Part shown: positions 5,168 to 6,759 of the stretch, piece after piece
Numbering within the stretch: position 1 is the first letter of the stretch
Layout: each line of letters begins with the position of its first letter
Source of the DNA: Aquirhabdus sp.
GTDB lineage: Bacteria; Pseudomonadota; Gammaproteobacteria; Pseudomonadales; Moraxellaceae
NCBI GenBank assembly: GCA_030151145.1
Contig: JASLEL010000054.1
Location: forward strand, 1-6,759
Direction of reading: 5' to 3'
Length of the DNA: 6,759 bases
The notes under the pieces: model-generated
What the model was told of the DNA's origin: nothing
Database searches by the model: none
What the model saw: the letters and a program-made list of their open reading frames with translations, nothing else
Made by a program: the position numbers and the translations under genes

Positions 5168-6034
5168 TCAGCGACGAGTCATGAAGGCCAGTCGTTCCAG
5201 CAATTGCACGTCCTGTTCATTCTTGATCAATGCACCGTGCAGCGGCGGGATTGCCGTACGGGCATCACGCTTGCGCAAGACGTCTTCGGGCATGTCATCG
5301 GCCATGAGCAAGGTGAGCCAGTCGATCAACTCGCTGGTGGAGGGTGGCTTTTTCAGTCCTGGCACCTGCCGCAGCTTGAAGAAAATCTGCAATGCTTCGC
5401 TGACCAGCGTGTCACGGATGCGCGGGAAATGCACATTGATGATCTGACGCATGGTCTTCTCATCCGGAAAATCGATGTAATGGAAGAAACAGCGGCGCAG
5501 GAACGCATCCGGCAGTTCTTTTTCATTATTCGAGGTGATGATCACGATCGGACGATTGACTGCCTTGATCGTCTCACCCGTCTCATAGACGTAGAACGAC
5601 ATGCGGTCCAGCTCATGCAGGAGGTCATTCGGAAACTCGATATCCGCCTTGTCGATTTCATCGATCAGAAGCACTACACGCTGGTCTGCGGTGAAGGCTT
5701 CCCATAGTTTGCCGGGTTTGATGTAGTTCGCGATGTTGTAGACTTTGTCATCACCGAGTTGGCTGTCTCGCAGGCGCGACACCGCATCGTACTCGTACAG
5801 CCCTTGCTGGGCTTTGGTGGTGGATTTGATATGCCAAGTGATCAGGTCCATGCCGAGACTCATGGCGACCTGATCTGCCAGCAGTGTCTTGCCAGTGCCC
5901 GGCTCACCCTTAATCAAAAGTGGTTTCTGCAGGATGCGTGCCGCCTCGACGGCCTGTTTGAGCGCTTCTGTTGCGATATAGCTGTCAGTACTCTCAAAGG
6001 TTTTTTGATCCTGACCGGAAGTAGATTGTGTCAT
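5168..6034 (-). CDS. MoxR family AAA+ ATPase
   Basis: This 288-residue protein is the usual size for a MoxR ATPase. Walker A is GEPGTGKT (43-50). Walker B is VLLIDEID, with D125 and E126. Sensor 1 is IVIITSNN (163-170), followed by ELPDAFLRRC with R180/R181, the position of the likely arginine finger. The C-terminal helical lid covers about 195-288. It should form a ring and use ATP to remodel a client together with the VWA protein encoded immediately downstream. The start is the ATG at 6034, because GGAA (6041-6044) lies 6 nt before it. The frame extends only four codons further, to a TTG at 6046 that would lack its own ribosome binding site. It is the third gene of the minus-strand row, 66 bp after the small membrane protein gene. 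Confidence 0.93.
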   Translation of the reverse strand: MTQSTSGQDQKTFESTDSYIATEALKQAVEAARILQKPLLIKGEPGTGKTLLADQVAMSLGMDLITWHIKSTTKAQQGLYEYDAVSRLRDSQLGDDKVYNIANYIKPGKLWEAFTADQRVVLLIDEIDKADIEFPNDLLHELDRMSFYVYETGETIKAVNRPIVIITSNNEKELPDAFLRRCFFHYIDFPDEKTMRQIINVHFPRIRDTLVSEALQIFFKLRQVPGLKKPPSTSELIDWLTLLMADDMPEDVLRKRDARTAIPPLHGALIKNEQDVQLLERLAFMTRR

Positions 6035-6078
6035 AACCGTTTCCAAAACTTTTACAAATTCAGATAATTTTCAATTTT

Positions 6079-6096
6079 TTAGGCATGCGTACCTAA
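6079..6096. other. Short dyad TTAGG-N8-CCTAA between the small membrane gene and moxR
   Basis: Five-base arms at 6079-6083 and 6092-6096 flank 8 bp in the 66-bp gap. On the minus strand it is followed by A, not T, so it does not look like a terminator for the upstream gene. It could be a regulatory dyad for a promoter internal to the operon, but no clear -35/-10 is visible. Confidence 0.2.
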
Positions 6097-6100
6097 TGGC

Positions 6101-6436
6101 TTACTCTTCTGCCGGACGCAGTCGAATCCGCTGGACCAGAAAGCCAACCAGAAAGCCAACTGCCATGACGATAAACATCGGCAGCAAACTCGACAGGATC
6201 ATGACTTTGTTTTTGCTGATCATGCCAAACAGGAGCCCGATCACCGCCGGCGCAATCTGCCCGTTGGGACCCTCAGTCACCGTGGGTGAGAACAGCAGCG
6301 CAAACAGCATCATCCAGCTCATTCCAGCCAGTGGCCGTGGGATCGGGCGCACCACTTTATGCCACAGCCATAACGCGATGCCACTCCCGCCGAGATACAC
6401 CAGCACGGCGATCCAGTATTCCACGGTACTGCTCAT
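6101..6436 (-). CDS. Small integral membrane protein of unknown function in the MoxR operon
   Basis: I do not recognise this 111-residue protein as a named family. It is strongly hydrophobic, with about four membrane segments: 7-26 (YWIAVLVYLGGSGIALWLW), 36-52, 60-75 and 78-102. Basic residues cluster between segments 1 and 2 (HKVVRPIPR) and at the C-terminus (QRIRLRP). A polar turn, SPTVTEGPNGQ, separates segments 2 and 3. The ATG at 6436 has a good Shine-Dalgarno, GGGAAG at 6443-6448, six bases upstream. It lies between an unrecognised gene and moxR, all on the same strand with gaps of 87 and 66 bp, so co-transcription is likely. It might tie the MoxR-VWA machine to the membrane, but only the gene order suggests this. 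Confidence 0.75.
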   Translation of the reverse strand: MSSTVEYWIAVLVYLGGSGIALWLWHKVVRPIPRPLAGMSWMMLFALLFSPTVTEGPNGQIAPAVIGLLFGMISKNKVMILSSLLPMFIVMAVGFLVGFLVQRIRLRPAEE

Positions 6437-6487
6437 AACTCACTTCCCAGTTCAGCAAAAAGATTCGGCCTGATGATGGCAGACCGC

Positions 6488-6503
6488 CAAGGACAGATCC
6501 TTG
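6488..6503 (-). other. Intercistronic hairpin, 6-bp stem with 4-nt loop
   Basis: On the minus strand CAAGGA-TCTG-TCCTTG forms a perfect stem 20 nt after the stop codon of the right-edge gene and about 50 nt before the small membrane protein start. No T-run follows. It could stabilise or process the mRNA, or cause weak attenuation, but a real terminator is unlikely. Confidence 0.3.
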
Positions 6504-6523
6504 CCCAATGAAATACACGACAC

Positions 6524-6759
6524 TCAAGCACCGCGTAGCCCCTCGGGCGCAAGTGCCGTCGGTGAAATCAGCCCATCCGGCGGCAACTGCAGGTAATACC
6601 CCTGACGTGCCAAAGCCTCCAGCACATCCTGTATCGCCACCCGTGCAAGTTTACGCTCCGGTGATAACTCCAGCTGCATGACCCAGGTTGGCCGCCCTAA
6701 TGCCCGGCGCAACGCCTCAGGAATCTGGCTTAAAGGATCCACCGGGGCATCAGGCTCGC
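6524..6759 (-). CDS. Unrecognised protein, C-terminal part at the right edge
   Basis: The frame is open from the window edge to a TGA at 6524-6526, giving 77 visible residues. The segment PTWVMQLELSPERKLARVAIQDVLEALARQGYYLQLPP looks like a real alpha/beta fold: a strand, then an amphipathic helix, then a strand. It is flanked by proline-rich, probably flexible ends (EPDAPVDP and SPTALAPEGLRGA). I do not recognise a family. A GTG at 6742 could start it, but it has no good ribosome binding site and the codons before it (EPDAPV) look equally coding. The true start is therefore probably outside the window. It lies 87 bp upstream of the small membrane protein gene on the same strand and may be the first visible member of the MoxR operon. 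Confidence 0.6.
   Translation of the reverse strand, partial: EPDAPVDPLSQIPEALRRALGRPTWVMQLELSPERKLARVAIQDVLEALARQGYYLQLPPDGLISPTALAPEGLRGA

Noticed and set aside
4296..5707. Long open frames on the plus strand opposite the VWA and MoxR genes (for example 4296-4823 and 5204-5707)
   Set aside because: They lie entirely antisense to two well-supported genes and their products show no recognisable fold or motif. They are shadows of the codon bias of the real genes.
1..6759. CRISPR arrays, tRNA/rRNA genes, insertion sequences, integrase or phage genes, toxin-antitoxin pairs
   Set aside because: No regularly spaced near-identical repeats, RNA gene signatures, terminal inverted repeats or mobile-element proteins are visible on either strand.

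Overview
The window reads as a chromosomal segment of a Gram-negative bacterium, most likely a gammaproteobacterium. A lipoprotein signal with a lipobox, a Sec-exported small protein and a MoxR/CoxE pair of the kind common in Pseudomonadales support this. Base composition looks balanced by eye. Moraxellaceae or a neighbouring family would fit, but I cannot confirm a genus. I see no rRNA, tRNA, CRISPR array, insertion sequence, phage gene or clear intrinsic terminator.

Layout from left to right. A glycosyltransferase family 4 gene (1-538, minus) runs off the left edge. Its leader carries four TGTCA-like half-sites spaced exactly 11 bp apart, resembling a tandem PhoB/OmpR-family box. Next come three minus-strand envelope genes, each with a sizeable leader. 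They are a two-TM DUF4282 protein with a long C-terminal coiled-coil repeat (663-1382), a DUF2807 lipoprotein (1589-2281) and a secreted DUF4019 protein (2415-2948). The only plus-strand gene, a CPBP intramembrane protease homologue (3155-3895), diverges from the DUF4019 gene and converges on the block to its right.

The right half (3930-6759) is a minus-strand gene row that is probably one operon. In transcription order it holds an unrecognised protein cut by or starting near the right edge, a 111-residue membrane protein, a MoxR-family AAA+ ATPase and a CoxE-like VWA protein. The ATPase and VWA genes form the familiar MoxR-VWA chaperone-type pair. The two upstream genes are candidates for accessory partners.

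No stretch longer than about 210 bp lacks a gene. The most noteworthy signals are the 11-bp phased half-site array before the glycosyltransferase, the unusual 17/20-residue non-heptad repeat of the DUF4282 protein, and a related dyad (T-run, TGCAT, spacer, ATGCA) upstream of two adjacent genes. These are leads read directly from sequence. I found no complete, clearly new system.
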